This document shows, piece after piece, positions 53,305 to 60,816 of a stretch of DNA of 64,000 bases. The notes beneath the pieces are model-generated. The model saw only the letters and a program-made list of their open reading frames with translations. It was not told the origin of the DNA and did not search any database. Both the position numbers and the translations under genes were made by a program. Source of the DNA: Nocardia bhagyanarayanae (GTDB lineage Bacteria; Actinomycetota; Actinomycetes; Mycobacteriales; Mycobacteriaceae); NCBI RefSeq assembly GCF_006716565.1, contig NZ_VFPG01000001.1, positions 3,968,001 to 4,032,000 of the forward strand, given 5' to 3'. Positions within the stretch are counted from its first letter, which is position 1. Each line of letters opens with the position of its first letter.

Positions 53305-54309
53305 TCAAGCGATGTGGCGCGTCTCGGTCGCGTCGAACGCGGTCGTGTCCGCGAAGAAGGTGACCAGGTCGCGCACGGTGTCGTCGATCGGGCGCGGCCG
53401 GTAGCTCAGTTCGCGTTCGGCCTTGCCGTGGTCCACCATCGGCGCCGAGACCAGCGCGCCGAGCGCGGCCCTCGACAGAATGTCGGTTCCCAGCATCTTG
53501 CCGATCGGCTCGAGCACCGGGATCAGTCCGCCGACCAGCTTGGGCGGGATGGTGAACTTCGGTCCCTTCTTGCCGCCGTGGGTCGCGGCCATCCGGCACA
53601 GGTCGAGCATCGAGATCATCGAGCCGCCGAGCAGGTAGTTCTCGCCGGTCCGGCCCTTCTCGCCGGCCAGGATCAGGCCGTGCGCCACATCGCGCACGTC
53701 GACCAGGTCGAAGCCGCCGCCGATCATCGCGGGCACCCGGCCCTGGGCCGCGTCGCGCAGCGTGCGGTTGATGCGGGAGAGAGGAGTGCTGTGGTCGACG
53801 GGCCCGAACACGCCCGTCGGGTTGCACAGGACGGCATCGAGGCCCTTGTCGACGACCTTGCGCAGCTCGACCTCGCCCGCCCACTTGGAGCGGTCGTAGA
53901 CCGGGAGCGCCTGGTCGGTGGAGCGCACGGAGCTCTCATCGATGCGGCCGCCGCAGCTGTACTGGTCGAAGGCGTGGATGGAGCTGGCGTGCACCATCCG
54001 GCGCGCGCCGACCTCGAGGGCGGCCTCGGCCACCACCCGCACACCCTCGGTGTTGACCTTCCAGGCCAGATCGTTCTTCTCGGCCAGGGTGATCACGGCG
54101 ACCAGGTGGTACACCAGCTCCGCGCCCGCCAGCGCCTCCCGCATCGACGCGGGGTCGAGCACGTTCCCCGAGACCCAGGTGAGGTTCGGATGCACCGACT
54201 GCTCCGGGGTCACCCGGTCGATGGCGGTGACCTCGTGTCCCATATCGACGAGCAGGCGGAGCAGATTCGTGCCAAGGTAGCCGGCGGCGCCGGTCACTGC
54301 GACCTTCAT
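53305..54309 (-). CDS. NAD-dependent 3-beta-hydroxysteroid-dehydrogenase-like epimerase/dehydrogenase
   Basis: 334 residues. The extended SDR start VTGAAGYLGTNLLRLL, the segment VYHLVAVITLAEKND, the catalytic Ser region ASSIHAF and the YDRSKWAGE motif (YxxxK) are all present. This family includes mycobacterial 3-beta-HSD (Rv1106c type), which makes the first oxidation of cholesterol. The KstR-type palindrome just upstream strongly supports a sterol role. The C-terminal half matches the same family. Another extended SDR substrate cannot be excluded. Confidence 0.85.
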   Translation of the reverse strand: MKVAVTGAAGYLGTNLLRLLVDMGHEVTAIDRVTPEQSVHPNLTWVSGNVLDPASMREALAGAELVYHLVAVITLAEKNDLAWKVNTEGVRVVAEAALEVGARRMVHASSIHAFDQYSCGGRIDESSVRSTDQALPVYDRSKWAGEVELRKVVDKGLDAVLCNPTGVFGPVDHSTPLSRINRTLRDAAQGRVPAMIGGGFDLVDVRDVAHGLILAGEKGRTGENYLLGGSMISMLDLCRMAATHGGKKGPKFTIPPKLVGGLIPVLEPIGKMLGTDILSRAALGALVSAPMVDHGKAERELSYRPRPIDDTVRDLVTFFADTTAFDATETRHIA

Positions 54310-54322
54310 GGCCGATACAATA

Positions 54323-54336
54323 TAGAACTTGTTCTA
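54323..54336 (-). promoter_or_regulatory. KstR-type operator
   Basis: TAGAACTTGTTCTA is a perfect palindrome that fits the KstR consensus TnnAACnnGTTnnA in every fixed position. It lies 13 bp before the ATG of the steroid-dehydrogenase-like gene. KstR represses sterol-catabolism genes in mycolata. Confidence 0.75.
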
Positions 54337-54563
54337 ATTTGCAACACGTTGCAGTTCTGTCCGGCGCGCCGCGCCTCGTCCCTCTTCGCCCCCGCCACGG
54401 TCTCGAAAGTTGCCGGTGACGTCGGCTATATTGAGCCCAACCGCAGCGGCTTCGCCGTTCGGACGGCCGAGCTGTCCGGGGGCACAGTCGTTTCGGACAG
54501 GGAGACGTTCGACAACGCTATGTGCACGACACAGATGTTCACGACGAATTGGGGGGCAACTCG

Positions 54564-54890
54564 ATGAGTGATCTCTCGGTGGAGACCGAAGCGGTCCGGG
54601 CATTCGCCACGGAGAACGCCGGGATCGCCGCGCAGGTTTCCTCGGCAAGTTTCGACGGAGCGGCTCAGGTGGCCGCGCTCACGCCGGTGTTCGGGCTGAT
54701 CGGCGCCGACTACCTGCTGAGCTTCGCGGCCGCGCAGGTGCTGCAGGCCAAAGACATCAACGACTTGTCGGCCAAGTACGCCGACCTGTCGTTCAAGGCG
54801 TTCAACGCCGCCTCGCTCTACGAGGGCACCGATACTGGCAACGCCGGTGCGCTCAATGTTCAGGCCGGCGAGATCGGGGGCGGAGCATGA
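54564..54890 (+). CDS. ESX-1 EspC-like type VII secretion substrate
   Basis: 108 residues from the ATG at 54564 (GGGGGG upstream). Two amphipathic helical stretches (LSVETEAVRAFATENAG and the later DINDLSAKYADLSFKAFN) with an Ala-rich turn resemble the WXG100/EspC-like superfamily used as T7SS substrates. There is no WxG motif; the turn region reads VFGLIGADYLLSFAA. It is coupled to the next gene by ATGA (54887-54890), so both are probably exported together as a pair. Confidence 0.72.
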   Translation: MSDLSVETEAVRAFATENAGIAAQVSSASFDGAAQVAALTPVFGLIGADYLLSFAAAQVLQAKDINDLSAKYADLSFKAFNAASLYEGTDTGNAGALNVQAGEIGGGA

Positions 54891-56533
54891 AGCCGCTCGA
54901 TCCCTCGCCCACGGGCCTGATCGCCCCGTCCGAGCCCGCTCTCGACTCGCTCGACCACGCCGCCGCGGGCGCGAATCAGGCGGCCGCCGTGGCGATTCCC
55001 ACCGATCAAGCCCTTCTCGATCTGCCGCTGCCGCAGCTGCCGGAGGACATTCCGCCCATCGAGGCGCCGGAATTCGTGCTGTCGCAGAAGGTGAGCGAGG
55101 ACGCGCCCACGCACGGCGCGCTGCCCGCCGGACTGCCCGGCCTCGGTGGCGCGCCCGCGCCGGAGGCCCAGGACATCCTCGGTGGCATGCCCACGGACGT
55201 GGAGAATCTGCTCGCCGGTGCGAACACCGCGATCAGCCACGCCGCCACACAGGTGCAGGACGCGGCGAACAACCTCATCGGTCAGACGGGCGGATTGCTC
55301 GGCGGCGCGTTGGGCGGCGACCCGTCGGGCGCGGCGACGCCCGCTGCGGCCGCGACCCCGCAGTTGCCCACCCTGCCCGAGTTGCCCGCCGATCCGATCG
55401 GCGCGCTGATGAACGGCCTGCAGATTCCGGCGCTGCCGGGCGTCGACCTGCTGTTCAAGCCGATCCTTGATCTGCTCGGCAGCTTCGGCACCGGCGTGCT
55501 CGGCGCGCTCGACCCGACCGCGATTCTGAGCCAGTCCTCGAAGATCATCGAGACGGCGATGCAGATCGGCAAGGGCAGTCTGGCCACCGTCGAGCAGGTT
55601 TGGGAGGGGCAGGCCTCGCGCCAGGCGCAGATCGCCGGGCAGGAAGCCAACCAGCAGGGGCAGGAGACCAGCCAGCGCGGCTTCGACATCTCCGAACTCA
55701 CCCAGCGCGCCGCGGCCGTGGTGCAGCAGGGCAATGCCCAATTACTGGGCATCGCAGGGTCTTTCGCCACGCAGGCGACCGCGATGGCGCCGGTCATCCT
55801 GACCCCGCCCGGCCAGGCCGCGCTGATCGCCAGCGCGACAGAACATCTCGGGCAGGCCGTCTCGGTGGTGAACATGACCCGCGGCGATCTGGCGGGCAAG
55901 ACCGCCGAGCTGAACGGCGTCGTCTCGCAGCTGCTCGGGCAGAGCGGGTTGCCCTCGGCGCAGGAGGTGGCGCAGGCGGCAGCCCAGAACATCGGCGAGC
56001 CGCTGCTGGCGCAGGCGCAGGATGCCGCGACGCAAGCGGCGAGCGCCAGCCCGAGCAGTGGTCTCAACACGTCGACCTCGACGATCCCGTCCTCGCTGAA
56101 CAGCACCGGCACCGCGGGTACGCCCGGCTCGCCGAGCGGTCTACTCGGCCCGCTGGGTCGACCGGGCGGTCCCGGTCCCGGTCCCGGCGGCCCCGGACCG
56201 GGCTACTCCGGACTGCCGAGCACCCCGGGTCTGCCCGGCGGGGCGGTCCCCGCCGTTCGCCCGATCGGCATGCCCGGCGCGACGCTGCCGACCGGTCTCG
56301 GCGCGGCGACGACGCCCGCGGGCACCGGCAGCTCGTTCATGGGCGGCGCGCCGGGTGCTGCGGGCGCCCGCCAGTCCGACGACGACGAGCACTCGCGCAA
56401 TGTGCAGCCGTACCAGAGCCGCACCGGCAACGACGATCTCACCGGACCACTCGGTGAGTCGACGCCGGACGTCATCGGCGCGACACACACCGACGAACTG
56501 CTCAGCTCGGACTACGAGCAGGATCAGTTCTGA
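54887..56533 (+). CDS. Large T7SS-associated Pro/Gly-rich protein
   Basis: 548 residues. A ~240-residue Ala/Leu/Pro-rich helical front half is followed by a helical middle (QVWEGQASRQAQIAGQEANQ). A Gly/Pro-rich stretch (~410-480) leads to an acidic tail DDDEHSRNVQPYQSR ... THTDELLSSDYEQDQF. The last gene of this island (57825-58979) ends in a similar 'DDEEH...NTDELLGE' tail. Such large partners with small WXG100-like proteins are common T7SS substrates in Nocardia; no catalytic domain is seen. Confidence 0.7.
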   Translation: MKPLDPSPTGLIAPSEPALDSLDHAAAGANQAAAVAIPTDQALLDLPLPQLPEDIPPIEAPEFVLSQKVSEDAPTHGALPAGLPGLGGAPAPEAQDILGGMPTDVENLLAGANTAISHAATQVQDAANNLIGQTGGLLGGALGGDPSGAATPAAAATPQLPTLPELPADPIGALMNGLQIPALPGVDLLFKPILDLLGSFGTGVLGALDPTAILSQSSKIIETAMQIGKGSLATVEQVWEGQASRQAQIAGQEANQQGQETSQRGFDISELTQRAAAVVQQGNAQLLGIAGSFATQATAMAPVILTPPGQAALIASATEHLGQAVSVVNMTRGDLAGKTAELNGVVSQLLGQSGLPSAQEVAQAAAQNIGEPLLAQAQDAATQAASASPSSGLNTSTSTIPSSLNSTGTAGTPGSPSGLLGPLGRPGGPGPGPGGPGPGYSGLPSTPGLPGGAVPAVRPIGMPGATLPTGLGAATTPAGTGSSFMGGAPGAAGARQSDDDEHSRNVQPYQSRTGNDDLTGPLGESTPDVIGATHTDELLSSDYEQDQF

Positions 56534-56554
56534 GGATTCGCAAGGGGTTTCGCG

Positions 56555-56590
56555 ACGGCGCCCTTCTCCGGATTCGGGTGAGGGCGCCGT
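56555..56590 (+). terminator. Hairpin after the large T7SS-associated gene
   Basis: A 10-bp perfect inverted repeat (56555-56564 with 56581-56590, 16-base loop) lies 21 bp after the stop codon, followed by a short TTGT stretch. Confidence 0.75.
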
Positions 56591-56736
56591 TGTCAGTTCT
56601 CCTTCGGCGGGCGCGGCCCGGTGAAATCCGCATCTCGCGAGTGTTCGCGCGCCGATGGTAGTCTCAGCCGCAGTTGGCTGGGGGCGGAGAAGCCGGTCCA
56701 CCCCGTGACGCCGAGGGTCCGGCGGTGAAGGTGCCG

Positions 56737-57315
56737 ATGACGAGCAAGTCGAATGCGTGGCGGGTGGGGGTTCTCGCCCTCGGGGCCGCGTTCGTGCTGG
56801 TGGGGTGTGGGTCGTCGGTGGGCGGGGATGCGAATCCGTCTGGGAGTGCTACTGCGACCAATGTTGGGACGGGAGTAGCGGCGGATGTGCCGTCCGGGTT
56901 CAAGCCGTGTGAGGATATTCCGCAGAGCGTGCTGGACTCGGAGAAGCTGCGTATGAAGATTCCCGCCGACTCGAATGCGTCCGGTGGAATAAAGTGGCGC
57001 GGCTGTCAGTGGGTGCAGTCGGGGGGTGGCTATGGCGCTACCATCCAAACTACGAACATCACGCTCGAGATGGTGCGTGACAGGAAGTTTCGAGATACCC
57101 AGGAGTTCACCCTCGACGGGCGTAGAGCGATATCGACTCGTCAGATCGAGGACCGCCCGGAAACGACGTGCACCCTGAACACGGAGATGCAGGGAGGCAG
57201 TCTCGAGATCAGCCTGACGAACCCGTCTACCGCCACAACAGCGCACCTTGACACCTGTGAGCTGACTCGTGCGTTGGCTCAGAAGATTGTGCCGGCCATT
57301 CCCGCGGGCGCATGA
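56737..57315 (+). CDS. DUF3558-type lipoprotein
   Basis: 192 residues from the ATG at 56737 (GGTGAAGG upstream; the GTG at 56725 is an alternative). The signal peptide ends in the lipobox VLVGCGS. The outer domain has the DUF3558 outline: PCEDIPQSVLDSEKL early, the RGCQW segment, a later TCTLN and a final Cys (DTCEL), giving paired Cys. These lipoproteins are frequent beside T7SS substrates in Nocardia and relatives. Base composition here and in the next two genes is visibly less GC-rich than around them. Confidence 0.8.
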   Translation: MTSKSNAWRVGVLALGAAFVLVGCGSSVGGDANPSGSATATNVGTGVAADVPSGFKPCEDIPQSVLDSEKLRMKIPADSNASGGIKWRGCQWVQSGGGYGATIQTTNITLEMVRDRKFRDTQEFTLDGRRAISTRQIEDRPETTCTLNTEMQGGSLEISLTNPSTATTAHLDTCELTRALAQKIVPAIPAGA

Positions 57316-57354
57316 CAATGGCAGCATCTATTCGCTCACTGGGGAGGGAGTTGT

Positions 57355-57828
57355 ATGAGTGACGATCAGACGCCACGTCCTATGGCGAACTTGCTGAGCG
57401 CGGTACGCGACGGCTCTGTGTCCGTCGAGATGAAGCCCGAAGAGTTCATCTATATCGATCGTGACTGCGAATATTTCAAGGACTGCATCCGGCAGATCCA
57501 GACGATCATGGACCAAGTCTCACGGCAGGATGGCTGGGGCCTGGGGGAGAAGAACGACGAGATGGTCTCCGCGCAAACACTTGTCGATCGATTCAAGAAG
57601 AAGGCTCGCGGCGCCGAGGACGGTAACGCCGTCTACGAGATAATGAACCATCACTTCCGCATCGTCGAAGACATTCAGGAGACGCATCGCATCGCACGTG
57701 AACGAATGATGCAGGCCGACAGCGATTTTGCCGCTGAGTTCACTCGCTTGAACGAGACCTTGCCGGAACGTCCCCCGGTTCAGTTGCCCGCTGGCCCCTA
57801 CTTGCTGCCGGATGGGACCGGCAAATGA
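57355..57828 (+). CDS. Helical T7SS-associated protein
   Basis: 157 residues. Long helices (about 40-80 and 85-135) are separated by a turn with DGWGLGEKND, a loose WxG-like motif. It ends in a Pro-rich tail (ERPPVQLPAGPYLLP). It is coupled by ATGA (57825-57828) to the next gene, which carries a clear WSG turn. This arrangement of two helical partners is typical of T7SS substrate pairs. Family not firmly recognised. Confidence 0.68.
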   Translation: MSDDQTPRPMANLLSAVRDGSVSVEMKPEEFIYIDRDCEYFKDCIRQIQTIMDQVSRQDGWGLGEKNDEMVSAQTLVDRFKKKARGAEDGNAVYEIMNHHFRIVEDIQETHRIARERMMQADSDFAAEFTRLNETLPERPPVQLPAGPYLLPDGTGK

Positions 57829-58979
57829 GCGGCTACGAGGGGACGCGTATCCCAATCGGTGGAGAGCATCCGGACCGATGGGAGCATCCGGATATCAACA
57901 ATGCTTTCGAACCTCTGGACACCACCGAGGCAGTGAACCAAGCGCAGAAGTACTGGCAGGTACACCAACTCTGGGATCAGGGGTTGCAGACCTTTGCTCG
58001 CTCGATCCAGAATTCGATCTCTCAGGCATGGTCGGGGCCAGCAGCAGAGCAAGCCAAGCTGCGCATCGACGGTTATGCAAAGGACGCGGAGAAGCTGACA
58101 CCGGCTATCGCGGAAATGTACAGCCGAGTGCGTGACGCCGCTGCCTCGATCGTCAAGACCAAGAACGCATTACCCGACCCGGTCATCGTGACGTGGACGT
58201 CGTGGGCTTGGCCTCCGCATCGGTGGGATCTGCAACGGGAGCAGTCTCAGCAGGCGCAAGAGGCACGTGCGGTGATGGGCACGCACTATGTGACTCCATT
58301 CAGTGAGGCGGACGGCAAGATCCCGGTGCTGCCTACACCGATCACCCCGACTTCCTCGCTGGACATTTCGCCCCCACCACCCGGCGGCTACCTCAACGGG
58401 CCCGGCCCCGGCCCGGGCGGCCCCGGACCGGGGCCAGGTTCCGGCGTACCGGGCGACACCGACGGCGACGGCGTGCCCGACACCCCGGTCGAGGAGCCGA
58501 CGGAAGAGGAAACCCCCGAGGACACCACCACCGACGACACCTCGACGAACTCGACGAGCACGACAACGACGCCCACCACCCAAACTCCGACGTCGACAAC
58601 CCCGGCCGGTCTCAACCCGACCGACCCGAACCGCACGGTGCCAAGCGGCCTCCCCTCCGGCCCCGGATCGCCCGGCGGCCCGGGACCCGGCACCCCGGGC
58701 GTCCCCACACCACCCGGCATGGGCCGCAGCATCCAGGGTGTGCCGACGACACCGGGCACCCAAAGCCCGGTGGGCGGTTTGGCGGCGGCCAGCAACGGCA
58801 ACACGCGCGGCATGGCCGGTATGCCGGGTATGGGCGCGCCCGGTGCACGCGGCGGCGGCAAGGACGACGAAGAGCACAAACTGCCGGAATACCTTGTAAC
58901 GCAGGAGAACACCGACGAGTTGCTCGGCGAGATCCCGAAGACGATCCCGGGCGGCGTCATCGGTGGCGACGGCGACTGA
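57825..58979 (+). CDS. WXG100-like T7SS substrate with long Pro-rich region
   Basis: 384 residues. Residues ~30-110 form a helical hairpin with the turn AWSGPAAEQA, a WxG-type motif. Residues 170-330 are Pro/Gly/Thr-rich, low-complexity, with a stretch TPEDTTTDDTSTNSTSTTTT. The C-terminus is a conserved tail (KDDEEHKLPEYLVTQENTDE followed by LLGE and VIGG). The outline suits an exported protein with a wall-spanning flexible region. It is coupled to the gene before it; the 5' third is less GC-rich than the 3' part. Confidence 0.75.
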   Translation: MSGYEGTRIPIGGEHPDRWEHPDINNAFEPLDTTEAVNQAQKYWQVHQLWDQGLQTFARSIQNSISQAWSGPAAEQAKLRIDGYAKDAEKLTPAIAEMYSRVRDAAASIVKTKNALPDPVIVTWTSWAWPPHRWDLQREQSQQAQEARAVMGTHYVTPFSEADGKIPVLPTPITPTSSLDISPPPPGGYLNGPGPGPGGPGPGPGSGVPGDTDGDGVPDTPVEEPTEEETPEDTTTDDTSTNSTSTTTTPTTQTPTSTTPAGLNPTDPNRTVPSGLPSGPGSPGGPGPGTPGVPTPPGMGRSIQGVPTTPGTQSPVGGLAAASNGNTRGMAGMPGMGAPGARGGGKDDEEHKLPEYLVTQENTDELLGEIPKTIPGGVIGGDGD

Positions 58980-59238
58980 CACCGGCGGTCGGCCGGTCTG
59001 GTTCGGACGTCGCGGAATATGCGTCGAAAGGGCGAGGCATAGGGCGGTACGCGACAGCGGAACGATGTTCGGTGCAGGGGCATGATGGGCTGTCCGCTCG
59101 GCCCCCGCACCGAGCTCCGCGTACTGAGGCCGGCTGTTGGGCGCGTATTGAGCTCCACCTGTCGAGCTCGCCGAGCTGGCTTGCATGGTGACGAGGCGTG
59201 CGGGACGCCGCGGGCCGATCGTGAGATGAGGGTTGTGA
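58980..59238. promoter_or_regulatory. Gene-free region before the EspG gene
   Basis: About 260 bp with no convincing gene. Both sides are plus-strand T7SS genes, so this probably holds the EspG promoter; no element could be recognised by eye. Confidence 0.45.
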
Positions 59239-60006
59239 ATGGGTGAATGGTCGTGGGAGACAGATGATTTCGCGGCGCTGTGGTTGGGGGACGCGCATGA
59301 TCGGATTCCGAGTCCGTTGCGCCATCTCAGCCGCTTCGCCTTTCGTGACGAGTTCGCCGCGCACCGTGAGGCGGTCCGGCGGCGGTATTCCGCCGACGAA
59401 CTCGACGAGATCCGCGCCGCGCTGCATACGCTGGGCGCGTCCGAGCTCCGGATCGAAATCCTCGGTGGGAGTTGCAAACACCGCGCGAGCACCGGGCGCG
59501 AGGACCTGCGCGAGTACCGGATCATCGGCGCTCGCGCCGGGCATCGTGCCGTCACGTTGAGCCAGTACGGCACCGAGAGCGAGCACGGCCCGATCCGGCT
59601 GCGCGCCTTCGATGCGGACCAGCTGCCCGCCCGTCTGACTCAGTCGATCCCCGGTTGCGCGCCCGGTTCCGAGAAGCCCGCCACTTTCCACCCCGACGAA
59701 TTGAGCCCCCGCCGCGACGGCTACCTCCAGGACAACGCCCGCAACACTCCGCGCGAACGCTACCAACGCCTTCTCGGCCGTCCCGCCGACGGCGGCGGCT
59801 CGGCCGTCCTGCTGACGGGACCTTTGCACGCAAAAACCAAGCCTCGCAATGCCGTGCAGTGGTACGACATCTCCGGCGACGGTCGCTACACCGAACTCCG
59901 CGGCCCCCACATCACCGTCCGCCCCACCACCCCCGCCGACCTGACCACCCAGTTCGCCGCCTGGATCACCCGCGCCCTCGACCACCTCCGCGCCGACGAC
60001 ATCTGA
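59239..60006 (+). CDS. EspG-family T7SS chaperone
   Basis: 255 residues. The EspG outline is visible: EWSWETDDFAALWLGDAHDR near the start, followed by 'RIPSPLRHL', the central ELRIEILGG strand and a late YTELRGPHITVRPTTPADL. EspG proteins bind PE/PPE-like or other T7SS substrates in the cytosol and bring them to the ESX machinery. It closes the substrate island; no EccB/C/D/E or MycP gene is in the window, so export must use machinery encoded elsewhere. Confidence 0.82.
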   Translation: MGEWSWETDDFAALWLGDAHDRIPSPLRHLSRFAFRDEFAAHREAVRRRYSADELDEIRAALHTLGASELRIEILGGSCKHRASTGREDLREYRIIGARAGHRAVTLSQYGTESEHGPIRLRAFDADQLPARLTQSIPGCAPGSEKPATFHPDELSPRRDGYLQDNARNTPRERYQRLLGRPADGGGSAVLLTGPLHAKTKPRNAVQWYDISGDGRYTELRGPHITVRPTTPADLTTQFAAWITRALDHLRADDI

Positions 60007-60098
60007 CCATTTCTCTCCCGTCGATAGGGAAATGGTTCTGACGGTAGAGAAATGGCGGTTCGACACGCCGCCGCGGCAACCATTTCTCTCCCGTCGAT
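60006..60098. repeat. Tandem hairpins sharing a 20-bp direct repeat
   Basis: The 20 bases starting at 60006 recur exactly at 60079-60098. Between them lie inverted copies (GAAATGG at 60029 and AGAGAAATGG at 60046), so two hairpins can form: ACCATTTC/GAAATGGT and GAGAAATGG/CCATTTCTC. They lie between the EspG stop and the convergent TetR stop and probably serve as a bidirectional terminator. Confidence 0.7.
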
Positions 60099-60103
60099 CT
60101 CGC

Positions 60104-60748
60104 TTACCGGCCCAGCCCCTCCAGCACCGAGGTCAGTACCGTGTGGGCGCTGTCGACGACGCTGTCGAGCGGTTGGCGGTAGTCCTCCAGCACCCACTGC
60201 TGAGCGATGGTGAGCACGGCGCCGACCAGTCCGGTGGCGATGGTGCGCAACAGCGGTCGCGGCACGGAATCGATGTCGACCATCGGGGTGGCCAGCTCCA
60301 GGAAGGTGTCCACGAAAGACCCTGTGACCCTGCGATAGTCCGCGTCCACGGCGGGGCTGATGCCGAGTATTTCGAAGAACGCGATCCGAGCGATTCTCGG
60401 GTCTTCGGCGATGCCGCGGAAGAAGCCGGTCAACGAGCCGTGCACGGCGGCGCTGACGGTGCCCGGAGACATCACGGCTCCGTCGACGATGTACCCGCGC
60501 AACCGATCGGTGGCCACGGTGTACGCGGCGAGCAGCAAACCCTCACTGCCGTCGAACGATTCGTAGAAGTAGCGTTTCCCGACGCCCGCCCGCGCGCAGA
60601 CGGCGTCGATGGTGGTGTTGCGATAGCCCCGGGTGCCGAATTCCTCGATCGCGGCGTCGACGAGCCTGGCGCGACGCTGCTGTTGACGTTGTTCGGGCCC
60701 GGCGCCCCGGTATTTGCGGCCGGGGGCGCCGAGCTCGGAAACGGTCAC
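60104..60748 (-). CDS. TetR-family transcriptional regulator
   Basis: 214 residues from the GTG at 60748. The N-terminal HTH reads RRARLVDAAIEEFGTRGYRN, then TTIDAVCARAGVGKRYFYESF (split here for length), typical of TetR. The C-terminal ligand-binding part is helical (LFRG-type: FFRGIAEDPRIARIAFFEIL). It lies just before the CocE-type hydrolase gene in the same direction, 68 bp apart, and may control it or the MMPL gene beyond. Confidence 0.88.
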   Translation of the reverse strand: MTVSELGAPGRKYRGAGPEQRQQQRRARLVDAAIEEFGTRGYRNTTIDAVCARAGVGKRYFYESFDGSEGLLLAAYTVATDRLRGYIVDGAVMSPGTVSAAVHGSLTGFFRGIAEDPRIARIAFFEILGISPAVDADYRRVTGSFVDTFLELATPMVDIDSVPRPLLRTIATGLVGAVLTIAQQWVLEDYRQPLDSVVDSAHTVLTSVLEGLGR

Positions 60749-60816
60749 GTCACCATGGTGGCATCGCGGTCGGGGTGAGACAAACCATGCCGGGCGCGGC
60801 GCTCGCCACGCGCGGC

